Source: Oncorhynchus masou masou (lineage: Eukaryota > Chordata > Actinopteri > Salmoniformes > Salmonidae). Taken from it: a stretch of 64,000 nt of DNA. The stretch lies in contig NW_027002202.1 in assembly GCF_036934945.1 (NCBI RefSeq), positions 62,001 through 126,000 of the forward strand. The letters are read 5' to 3'. The position numbers were made by a program, and so were the translations under genes. Positions 54,871 through 64,000 of this stretch are shown piece by piece. The notes under the pieces are model-generated. The model made no database searches, was not told where the DNA came from, and was given only the letters and a program-made list of their open reading frames with translations. Numbering within the stretch: the first letter of the stretch is position 1; every line of letters begins with the position of its first letter.

Positions 54871-56155
54871 ATACTACTGACCCAGTTCAGAGTGTACCAT
54901 ACCAACTTTGAATGTAACACTCTAGATTTTGGAATCATTTACAAAATGTATTGCATTTGGATTCACTGGTGCCACTAGGGCAGTTTAACATAATAATGAA
55001 AAATGACTCTACTGCCAATGTTTGTCTATGGAGAATGCATGGTTGTGTCAACAGCAGCAGCTGTCTCAGCTGAAGGATCCCTTTAAATATTGTCAGTGCA
55101 TTGCCTAATTCCCTCTCACTGTTATATACCCTCATATTCTTCCTCCTTCTCCTCTCTCTATATACTTCTCCTTCTATCTCACTCTCCCTCTTCTCTTTCT
55201 CTATTTCTCTCTCTTTCTCTCCCACTCTCACTTCTCCCTCTCTCTATATCTGCCTCATCCATTTTTCACTTTTACCTCCCTCTTGATCTGTGCCAAGGAG
55301 ACAGCAGCAACATAACTTCATTTCTCTTTTGAACAAATCAATAATCCCTGTCAAAGGTTGCAAGACAGAAGAAAAGATGTGGCCATAAAAGACCTTGACT
55401 TCATTACCATAATCAGATCAGGAACCTCCATCATTCTGTTGGCTTCTGTTTTGGGACAATGATTCTTCATTCGTCACTTAACTTAATTTCTCTCATGAAG
55501 AAAGGAATAACCCCTGCCATATGTATCACAAAGCAAAGTGTGGGCATGAGAGACCTTGACATCATTACCATAAACAGATCACCAACCACAATTATTCTGC
55601 TGTCTTTTTAGAAATTATAATTAGTTTAGCAGCCTCAGAATGGCCCAATATGTTCCCTATCAAATCGAATCTGTGGTAAGCCACGGTCCGTGAGGGATTC
55701 AGATGCTGCCTGTGTAAGAGAGTGATGTCATCCAGGTGGGACGGAGCGGAGTGTGATTGAGACTTGTCTCGCTGTCGGATTCCCCGCCGCACTCAGCAAA
55801 CACAGAAAGAGACATGAAAGCAAAGCCCTGGGCTGGACCTCGACATCCCATGCCATTTCATCCAATAGGCCTCTCATAGCAGACATACCCTAGCAAATAG
55901 AGAGAGGGAGGGAGCGTTGCTGAATGTCCTTTAACAGTGTTGTAGAAAGAGAATAGGTGTTAAGCAAATGTTTTCTTTATTTTATTGTTATATAACATTA
56001 TTAAAACAATTTGGTCACGTCAGCTAAATGTCAATAGTTATGTTTTACTTATTCAGATTCATGTTTGAGCTGAATTCTGTCATATCTGTCTGGATTGCAT
56101 GTTTGTTAGGATTAGAGTAGGTACAATAGACAGAGAGAGAGAGAGAGAGAGATGT
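54871..56155. other. Intergenic sequence with a short tandem duplication
   Basis: Pyrimidine-rich 55120-55290. Two diverged copies of about 150 bp at 55310-55450 and 55470-55610 share 'gagaccttgacatcattacc' type blocks ('cataatcagatcaggaacct' against 'cataaacagatcaccaacca'). No exon. Confidence 0.45.
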
Positions 56156-56271
56156 GATAGCCGACAACTGCATAGCAGATCTGTTTTTATTTGGGCCATG
56201 ACAAAGATGTAACATCGTTGGAGCTGTCAAATCAGTAAAACCAATGATCTGCTATGCAGTTGTGGGTTATC
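56156..56271. repeat. Long hairpin with 26-bp arms
   Basis: Arms 56156-56181 and 56246-56271 are inverted copies with two mismatches ('aactgcatagcagatc' against 'gatctgctatgcagtt'), separated by 64 bp. Immediately left is a (GA)n run. Confidence 0.8.
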
Positions 56272-56713
56272 GGGGGTTAACGCTGAACTGATTGAATCAA
56301 GGCCAGAGAGACAGAGATGAAATGGAGAACAGAATATGAGAATAAAATGAACATATCAAGAACAGCTCTTTGATCTTTCTATTCACTTTGATTACAGCCC
56401 ATGTGGACTGCGTAGGGCGCACTGCATAGTTCCTTCTGTATTTTAAAAACGGGAAGACAAAATATACATTGAATCTACGTACGGATCCAAGCATTCAGAA
56501 CATTCTTATCCACCTCATGGTTTGTGAATTGTGAATTATTATCCACCATACAGAGACATTCTCCCAATACGAATTAGTGTTCCAAAAAAACAGCATGGTT
56601 ACAGTTTGCTGTATTTATACAAAAGCAAAGTTCAGTCTATTGTTTAAGATCCGGCACTGTGTTTCGGGGCCAGTTCTCAGGTTGGGTAAGGTGGGTGACC
56701 TTTGACCTTTGTC
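56272..56713. other. 3' flank of MYADM-like gene B
   Basis: The likely 3' UTR lies next to 56714. Otherwise unassigned. Confidence 0.35.
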
Positions 56714-57301
56714 TTAAGCCGGGGTGACGAAGAACACCAGCCTGAAAGAGTAGACCGTGTCCACAATGTAAACCACAAGGTTGAAACAGGTCATGAACGC
56801 CACTACAACCTGGTTATCCCAGTAGCAGTTGCGGCCACACCCGCTGGGTCTGCTGTGGTTGTTCTGGAAGCTATAAAGAGGCCATATCACCACGCACGTC
56901 ATGTACATCAGCACGGCCAGCACGTTGTAGCCCGTCAGCACCTTGTCGAACGGGAACGGGAAGAGCGACAGCAGGCGGCAGATAGTAAAGAGGATGATGA
57001 TGAGGGCAAAGATGAAACATAGCGAATAGACCGCCACGCACCACTGGAGCCCTGGGAACCGCGAGTAGGAGCCATGGTCCAGAGAGATGAAGATGATGCA
57101 GGCCACGAAGGCCTCGAGGACCTTGAGGAGGCCCGGGATGGTGGAGAGAAAGCCGCTGATCTCGCCGGGTTTGGCCCGGATCAGGCCCACCTCCGTGCCG
57201 TACAAGAGGAAGGCCAGACAGGAAATGACGGTGGCGGCAATCTGCTTCCCGCAGGAGACACACGTGAAGAAGGTGGGGTAGATGATGGAGGCAGCCAGCA
57301 C
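56714..57301 (-). CDS. MYADM-like gene B, exon 2
   Basis: 195 codons plus stop, after acceptor AACAG (57306-57302). It continues exon 1 as ...AMLSTLM|VLAASIIYPTFFTC. It completes the first MARVEL domain and holds the second: 'YPTFFTCVSCGKQIAATV', 'GEISGFLSTIPGLLKVLE', 'ACIIFISLDHG', 'WCVAVYSLCFIFALIIIL', 'YNVLAVLMYMTCVVIWPL', then a cysteine pair CGRNCYWDNQ in a loop and a last membrane span 'VVVAFMTCFNLVVYIVDTVY'. With exon 1 the protein is 284 residues and about eight spans, somewhat shorter than mammalian MYADM (about 320). The frame is intact throughout. Product and family are well supported; orthology among the many teleost myadm-like genes is not. Confidence 0.9.
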   Translation of the reverse strand: MLAASIIYPTFFTCVSCGKQIAATVISCLAFLLYGTEVGLIRAKPGEISGFLSTIPGLLKVLEAFVACIIFISLDHGSYSRFPGLQWCVAVYSLCFIFALIIILFTICRLLSLFPFPFDKVLTGYNVLAVLMYMTCVVIWPLYSFQNNHSRPSGCGRNCYWDNQVVVAFMTCFNLVVYIVDTVYSFRLVFFVTPA

Positions 57302-58309
57302 CTGTTAAAGCCCAAGACAATAGATGACGATGGTGGATGAATAACAGCAATGGAATTTAATAAACAACATCAGAGTTTGAAGACAATAACATGGAATGTC
57401 AGTGGACTTAATTGACTCATTAAAGTTGTCAAAGTTCTATGCGTATCACCTGATACTTCTACTTAATCTACTACCAATGTAGCTCCTACTCAATAAACCA
57501 TTCCAAAATATTGGCAAAGCTACAGGAAGTCCAACGCACACCTTATTAATGGTTAAAGCCTTTCCTTTAATTGCATTTAGCCAATTTTCTCACTGATCTG
57601 ACTAGAGGTGATATATGGACTACACTAGAGAAAAAGATAGATTAGCTGCCTTGCTGTTGTGACATACTGAAGATGAGATCATCACTTTGATCAATAACTT
57701 GTTCTAGTTCAGTGGAACTAGCAATTAGAAATGACTATTACTACAGTAATCAGTATCTGCTGGCGTCTATGTCTCAGTATAAGTTCATTCGCAATTAGTG
57801 TGAGAGTAAATGTACGCACACGACTAGCGATAGTTGCCATTATTGGATCAACCAACAACTCTAAGTGGTACTAAAATATTGCATGTTTCATTTAACCACT
57901 TTGTTCATGTACCGTATGATAACAACAACTGTCTGATCAAGGTCCAGGGCTGATACTCACTATATAAGGGCAAAATGTATTTATAAAAAAGTAAGTAATC
58001 TGGGCCAGAACAGGAACCTAATTCCTGCTTCTGAAGTATGAAGCAGTGTGATGTACAAGTACACCTCCTCCAACAGAAGTCTAGTCTATGGCAGGGAAGA
58101 TTGATGTGTCATTTCCCAAAAATCGCCTTTTAATTGATTTACAATTACACAAAAGTAAACTACACACATCCATCTCTACTCTAATTTTCAATGCTTATAT
58201 TGTCTCAAATGTAACTGTCACACATTGACACTAATATGTAGGTATGTTATCTGGATTCTACCCCTTATAGTCTAACCCAAAGACAAAAGACGCCGTGGAC
58301 GTTACCCAC
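57302..58309 (-). other. Intron of MYADM-like gene B
   Basis: 1008 bp, GTGGGT...AACAG. AT-rich; no repeat family is recognised. Confidence 0.8.
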
Positions 58310-58576
58310 CATGAGCGTGGACAGCATGGCAAAGGCGGTGGTGAAGTCGTCCCAGGAGATGGGCACCCGGGCATGGAGGGTGGTGAACTCCATGATGAGG
58401 ATGAGGAGGGTGACGAAGCAACAGAAGACCCAGGTGAACATGCACCAGGCCCAGTAGGATGAGCCGAAGTGACCCACCGAGGCCACCAGGCTGAAGGAGA
58501 TACAGGTGAGGACCACCTCCAGCATCCTCACGATGCCCACGGGCACCGTCAGGGTCCGCGTGTCCAGGGTCACCAT
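58310..58576 (-). CDS. MYADM-like gene B, exon 1
   Basis: 89 codons from ATG 58576 (strong context GCCATGG) to the donor ATG|GTGGGT at 58310/58309. It starts MVTLDTRTLTVPVGIVRM, aligning with MVNVDLRSLTLPVGIIRM of gene A, which is why I prefer this ATG to an in-frame one 25 codons upstream. It includes spans at about 16-35, 45-64 and the start of the third ('VPISWDDFTTAFAMLSTLM'). The exon extends 19 codons beyond the point where gene A has its intron. Confidence 0.88.
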
Positions 58577-59060
58577 GGCGATGCTAGCTCTGGTCAAATC
58601 CGGCTGTCGAGTACAGTACTGTACGGCGGTTGTACCTTTTAACCTACTCAAACCGATTGTAGATGCCTATTTTTTGTTTTCTCACCGAGTTTTTTTTCAC
58701 TGTTGATCTCTTTGCACTTTAATCTCTCTTTCACTTCTTTGGACAGCTCTCTCTCTCTGAGCTCCCCCTGCCTCCTCTCCCTGACTTGACTCAAAAACTA
58801 GTTTTTCTCTACTTGTCACACCTCTCTCTGACACTCTCTGTCAGTCTCTTCGGGCTTCTGTCTTCTTCTCTTCCTCTCCTCTTCCTGTATGCGATCCTCC
58901 TGTATCTGATACTCCTGTATGTGATCCCCTGTAAAGTCTGGACTGCTCTGACAGGGCCACGGTAGTGTAGGAATGCAGAGAAGGGTGTAGACTGTTTGCC
59001 ACTTCCTCTGCTACCTTATCAGGCCTTCCTCAAATGGTACTCAGGTGAATGTTTGATTAT
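58577..59060. other. Upstream flank of MYADM-like gene B
   Basis: Pyrimidine-rich (58700-58930) with 'ctctctctct' and 'ctcttcctctcctcttcc'. A promoter is expected here; no TATA box is clear. Confidence 0.4.
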
Positions 59061-59064
59061 AGGC

Positions 59065-59241
<177 letters not shown>

Positions 59242-59576
59242 CAAGCCCCGGATGTCAATGCTGTGTGATTATGAAATAGGGTGTAGTTGGTCACCCTTTT
59301 CTTATCAGTAAAAGTGAATAATACCTCAGTTATTTAAGTAGTACATATACTGAGCTGATCTTGCTGTGTATTATATACCATAGCCTACTGTATAATGTAT
59401 ACGATACGAAATACTTCATTGTCCAGTTACATTCATTTCATGACGTCAGCATACAAATACACTAACACAACACAATATATTACATGCAGTACAGAAAGAC
59501 TGGAAAGCACACAAGTCACACATTTACATTTTCACATATTCAGTCTCTGCCGTCAACTGTCCGACCATGTATTGTG
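59242..59576. other. Non-coding spacer
   Basis: AT-rich; nothing recognised. Confidence 0.35.
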
Positions 59577-60262
59577 CCTACATCTGTCCTATGTCTCATT
59601 GTTCAGCAGCCTACGTCTGTCCTATGTCTCACTGTTCAGCATCCTACATCTGTCCTATGTCTCACTGTTCAGCATCCTACATCTGTCCTATGTCTCACTG
59701 TTCAACATCCTACATCTGTCCTATGCCTCACTGTGCAGCATCCTACATATGTCCTATGTCTCACTGTTCAGCAGCCTACATCTGTCCTATGTTCAGCATC
59801 CTACATCTGTCCTATGTCTCACTGTTCAACCTCCTACATCTGTCCTATGTCTCACTGTTCAGCATCCTACCTCTGTCCTATGTCTCACTGTTCAACATCC
59901 TACATCTGACCTATGTCTCACTGTTCAGCATTCTACATCTGTCCTATGTCCCACTGTTCAGCATTCTACATCTGTCCTATGTCTCACTGTTCAGCATCCT
60001 ACATCTGTCTTATGTCTCACTGTTCAACATCCTACATCTGTCCTATGTCTCACTGTTCAGCATCCTACCTCTGTCCTATGTCTCACTGTTCAACATCCTA
60101 CATCTGACCTATGTCTCACTGTTCAGCATTCTACATCTGTCCTATGTCCCACTGTTCAGCATTCTACATCTGTCCTATGTCTCACTGTTCAGCATTCTAC
60201 ATCTGTCCTATGTCTCACTGTTCAACATCCTACATCTGACCTATGTCTCACTGTTCAGCAGC
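59577..60262. repeat. 33-bp minisatellite derived from a LINE ORF end, about 21 copies
   Basis: Units of 'cctacatctgtcctatgtct' plus 'cactgttcagcat'. The array is in register with the end of the minus-strand LINE at 60250: its last codons (IRLLNSET-stop) read ctgctgaacagtgagacatag, exactly the repeat sequence. Confidence 0.95.
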
Positions 60263-60665
60263 CTGATGGCTGATGGAATTAAACTTGTCCTGTTCCTATT
60301 CTTGCTGAACAGTGGGACCCCTAATCTCCTTCCAGAGGCCAGCAGCTCAGAACATTGGGTAGGGTTGTGTGTAGGGTCATTTATGATGTGCTTGTCTATC
60401 ATAGAGGCCCTGAAGCCCCCTGCACTGCAATCCACAGAGCTTGGACCCCAGTTATGCAGTACTCCTGAGGATACCTCTCTCTACATGACAGATGTTGTTG
60501 GTGTTTTTTATTCATGTTCTGGGTGTTGGCATTAAAATATAGTGTGTTGTCCTTGATGATTCCCAGGTACTTCAAACTCCCCACTCTCTCTTCCTGTTCA
60601 CCAGCCAGGACTAGGTGGCTCACTGGGTCTGCCTTCCACCAGAAATCAATGACATTGGGGATAGG
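60250..60665 (-). pseudogene. Rex1-like LINE ORF2 C-terminal fragment
   Basis: Minus strand: 'RVGSLKYLGIIKDNTLYFNA' and 'NTQNMNKKHQQHLSC' (post-RT region). A frame change follows near 60430, then 'DPTHNPTQCSELLASGRRLG' and 'NRTSLIPSAIRLLNSET' with its stop. These are C-terminal signatures of Rex1/CR1-type LINEs. 5'-truncated and frameshifted. Confidence 0.8.
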
Positions 60666-60825
60666 GTTGGTGTAAGTTATGCTAGGACATTGTGGATAGA
60701 GATGGGGATGGTGTAAGTGTGTGTGTGTGTGAAAGAGAGCGAGAGAGGGAGAGAGGGAGAGATGAGGGGAGAGAGAGGAAGAATGGGGGAGGAAGAGAGA
60801 AGAGTGAGAGAGTGAGAGAGAGGAA

Positions 60826-61813
60826 AGAGAAGAGTGTGTGGGTGAGGGAGAGCAGGAGGGAGAGGATGATTGGAAGAGAGAGAGGGAAAGAGAAGAGTGT
60901 GTGGGTGAGGGAGAGCAGGAGGGAGAGGATGATTGGAAGAGAGAGAGGGAAAGAGAAGAGTGTGTGGGTGAGGGAGAGCAGGAGGGAGAGGATGATTGGA
61001 AGAGAGAGAGGGAAAGAGAAGAGTGTGTGGGTGAGGGAGAGCAGGAGGGAGAGGATGATTGGAAGAGAGAGAGGGAAAGAGAAGAGTGTGTGGGTGAGGG
61101 AGAGCAGGAGGGAGAGGATGATTGGAAGAGAGAGAGGGAAAGAGAAGAGTGTGTGGGTGAGGGAGGGAGAGCAGGAGGGAGAGGATGATTGGAAGAGAGA
61201 GAGGGAAAGAGAAGAGTGTGTGGGTGAGGGAGAGCAGGAGGGAGAGGATGATTGGAAGAGAGAGAGGGAAAGAGAAGAGTGTGTGGGTGAGGGAGAGCAG
61301 GAGGGAGAGGATGATTGGAAGAGAGAGAGGGAAAGAGAAGAGTGTGTGGGTGAGAGAGGGAGAGCAGGAGGGAGAGGATGATTGGAAGAGAGAGAGGGAA
61401 AGAGAAGAGTGTGTGGGTGAGGGAGAGCAGGAGGGAGAGGATGATTGGAAGAGAGAGAGGGAAAGAGAAGAGTGTGTGGGTGAGGGAGAGCAGGAGGGAG
61501 AGGATGATTGGAAGAGAGAGAGGGAAAGAGAAGAGTGTGTGGGTGAGGAGAGCAGGAGGGAGAGGATGATTGGAAGAGAGAGAGGGAAAGAGAAGAGTGT
61601 GTGGGTGAGGGAGAGCAGGGGGAGAGGATGATTGGAAGAGAGAGAGGGAAAGAGAAGAGTGTGTGGGTGAGGAGAGCAGGAGGGAGAGGATGATTGGAAG
61701 AGAGAGAGGGAAAGAGAAGAGTGTGTGGGTGAGGAGAGCAGGAGGGAGAGGATGATTGGAAGAGAGAGAGGGAAAGAGAAGAGTGTGTGGGTGAGGGAGA
61801 GCAGGGCGAGAGG
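60826..61813. repeat. 63-bp purine-rich minisatellite, about 15-16 copies
   Basis: The unit contains 'gagtgtgtgggtgagggaga', 'gcaggagggagaggatgatt' and 'ggaagagagagagggaaaga'. Indel variants at 61160 (+4), 61353 and several (-1 or -3) after 61540. Preceded by non-periodic GA-rich DNA from 60730. Confidence 0.96.
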
Positions 61814-61930
61814 ATGAGGGAAGGAGAGATGGCTATAAAGATGGGTATAAACTTCAATGCATAATGTATGATTGATAGAAACACACAAACTTACATATTC
61901 TGCAGACACTCATTGTTGCATACACACACT

Positions 61931-64000
61931 GAAACAGCCATAACTGATGCACAAACTGCACAATACATATACACTGAAACAGTCAGAACTGATGCACAAA
62001 CTGCACAACATACACACACTGAAAGTCATAACTGATGCACAAAGTGCACAACACATATACACTGAAACAGTCAGAACTGATGCACAAACTGCACAACATA
62101 CACACACTGAAACAGTCATAACTGATGCACAAACTGCACAACATACATACACTGAAACAGTCATAACTGATGCACAAACTGCACAACACATACACACTGA
62201 AACAGTCATAACTGATGCACAAACTGCACAACATACATACACTGAAACAGTCATAACTGATGCACAAACTGCACAACACATACACACTGAAACAGTCATA
62301 ACTGATGCACAAACTGCACAACATACATACACTGAAACAGTCATAACTGATGCACAAACTGCACAACATACATACACTGAAACAGTCATAACTGATGCAC
62401 AAACTGCACAACACATACACACTGAAACAGTCATAACTGATGCACAAACTGCACAACATACGCACACTGAAAGTCATAACTGATGCACAAACTGCACAAC
62501 ACATATACACTGAAACAGTCAGAACTGATGCACAAACTGCACAACATACATACACTGAAACAGTCATAACTGATGCACAAACTGAACAACATACACACAC
62601 TGAAACAGTCATAACTGATGCACAAACTGCACAATATACATACACTGAAAGTCATAACTGATGCACAAACTGCACAACATACATACACTGAAACAGTCAT
62701 AACTGATGCACAAACTGCACAACATACATACACTGAAACAGTCATAACTGATGAACAAACTGCACAACATACATACACTGAAAGTCATAACTGATGCACA
62801 AACTGCACAACATACATACACTGAAACAGTCATAACTGATGCACAAACTGCACAACATACACACACTGAAACAGTCATAACTGATGCACAAACTGCACAA
62901 CATACATACACTGAAAGTCATAACTGATGCACAAACTGTACAACATACATACACTGAAACAGTCATAACTGATGCACAAACTGCACAACATACATACACT
63001 GAAAGTCATAACTGATGCACAAACTGCACAACATACATACACTGAAACAGTCATAACTGATGCACAAACTGCACAACATACATACACTGAAAGTCATAAC
63101 TGATGCACAAACTGCACAACATACACACACTGAAACAGTCATAACTGATGCACAAACCGCACAACATACACACACTGAAACAGTCATAACTGATGAACAA
63201 ACTGCACAACATACACACACTGAAACAGTCATAACTGATGCACAAACTGCACAACATACATACACTGAAACAGTCATAACTGATGCACAAACCGCACAAC
63301 ATACACACACTGAAACAGTCATAACTGATGCACAAACTGCACAACATACATACACTGAAACAGTCATAACTGATGCACAAACTGCACAACATACACACAC
63401 TGAAACAGTCATAACTGATGCACAAACTGCACAACATACATACACTGAAACAGTCATAACTGATGCACAAACCGCACAACATACATACACTGAAACAGTC
63501 ATAACTGATGCACAAACTGCACAACATACATACACTGAAACAGTCATAACTGATGCACAAACTGCACAACATACATACACTGAAACAGTCATAACTGATG
63601 CACAAACTGCACAACATACACACACTGAAACAGTCATAACTGATGCACAAACTGCACAACATACACACACTGAAACAGTCATAACTGATGCACAAACTGC
63701 ACAACATACATACACTGAAACAGTCATAACTGATAAACAAACTGAACAACATACACACACTGAAACAGTCATAACTGATGCACAAACTGCACAACATACA
63801 TACACTGAAACAGTCATAACTGATGCACAAACTGCACAACATACACACACTGAAACAGTCATAACTGATGCACAAACTGCACAACATACATACACTGAAA
63901 CAGTCATAACTGATGCACAAACCGCACAACATACACACACTGAAACAGTCATAACTGATGCACAAACTGCACAACATACATACACTGAAACAGTCATAAC
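61931..64000. repeat. 45-bp minisatellite running off the window, at least 46 copies
   Basis: Units of 'cataactgatgcacaaactg' plus 'cacaacatacatacactgaa' plus acagt. A 43-bp variant (loss of two bases in gaaacagtc) occurs repeatedly between 62010 and 63090 but not after 63100, where the array is more uniform. The 15-codon period keeps minus frames (MTVSVYVCCAVCASV) open for over 340 codons; not considered a gene. Confidence 0.96.

Noticed and set aside
56156..56271. microRNA precursor
   Set aside because: The 64-base loop is too long for a typical precursor and no known mature sequence is recognised; kept only as a hairpin.
62963..63997. Cysteine-rich 344-codon frame (MTVSVYVCCAVCASV repeats)
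   Set aside because: Product of the 45-bp tandem unit; a second minus frame is open over the same span.

Overview
This window is vertebrate nuclear DNA, almost certainly from a salmonid fish (trout, salmon or charr). The host exons are sparse, short and spliced (GT..AG). The rest is a dense set of teleost and salmonid repeats: Tc1-like transposons, Rex1-like and L1-like LINEs, tRNA-derived SINEs, hAT and fold-back elements, TGTCACG-type LTRs and very long minisatellites. Nothing in it is bacterial or plasmid-like. Subfamily assignments rest on remembered family features, not on searches.

Host genes, all but one on the minus strand: (1) a somatostatin receptor of SSTR5 type, with coding exons at 4958-4206 and 2420-1917, whose single coding intron is about 84% a 21-bp minisatellite; (2) two tandem MYADM-like genes for MARVEL-domain tetraspan proteins. 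The first (53035-52826 and 52597-51952) carries two frameshifts. The second (58576-58310 and 57301-56714) looks intact and predicts 284 residues. On the plus strand, 20392-20539 looks like a first coding exon encoding the start of a MADF (Myb/SANT-like) domain.

Layout: 1-1.9 kb LTR and LINE debris; 1.9-5 kb receptor gene; 5.3-6.7 kb fold-back element; 7-13.4 kb microsatellite, Tc1 remnants, a 44-bp array and diverged repeats; 13.38-16.09 kb a complete but pol-less LTR retrotransposon (two 425-bp LTRs); 16-26.9 kb LINE, SINE, MITE and solo-LTR mosaic around the MADF exon; 27-35 kb four minisatellites (35-bp, pyrimidine-rich, 61-bp, 33-bp) and an L1-like LINE tail; 35.9-37.7 kb a Tc1 element nested in a fold-back MITE; 38.95-39.7 kb a 27-bp array; 41.7-47.2 kb a hAT-type element carrying a LINE, a solo LTR and two Tc1 elements; 47.7-48.5 kb a 23-bp array; 52-58.6 kb the MYADM pair; 59-64 kb a microsatellite and 33-, 63- and 45-bp arrays running off the end.

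Eleven long tandem arrays cover roughly 13.8 kb, about a fifth of the window. Many contain long open frames on both strands, produced by unit lengths that are multiples of three; I do not read these as genes.

The most interesting observation is that four diverged TGTCACG-type LTRs all carry, at their very 3' end, an ATG followed by a conserved short peptide (H-A-A/V...R-N/D/Y). This peptide runs through the LTR edge and, in the complete copy, into the internal open frame.
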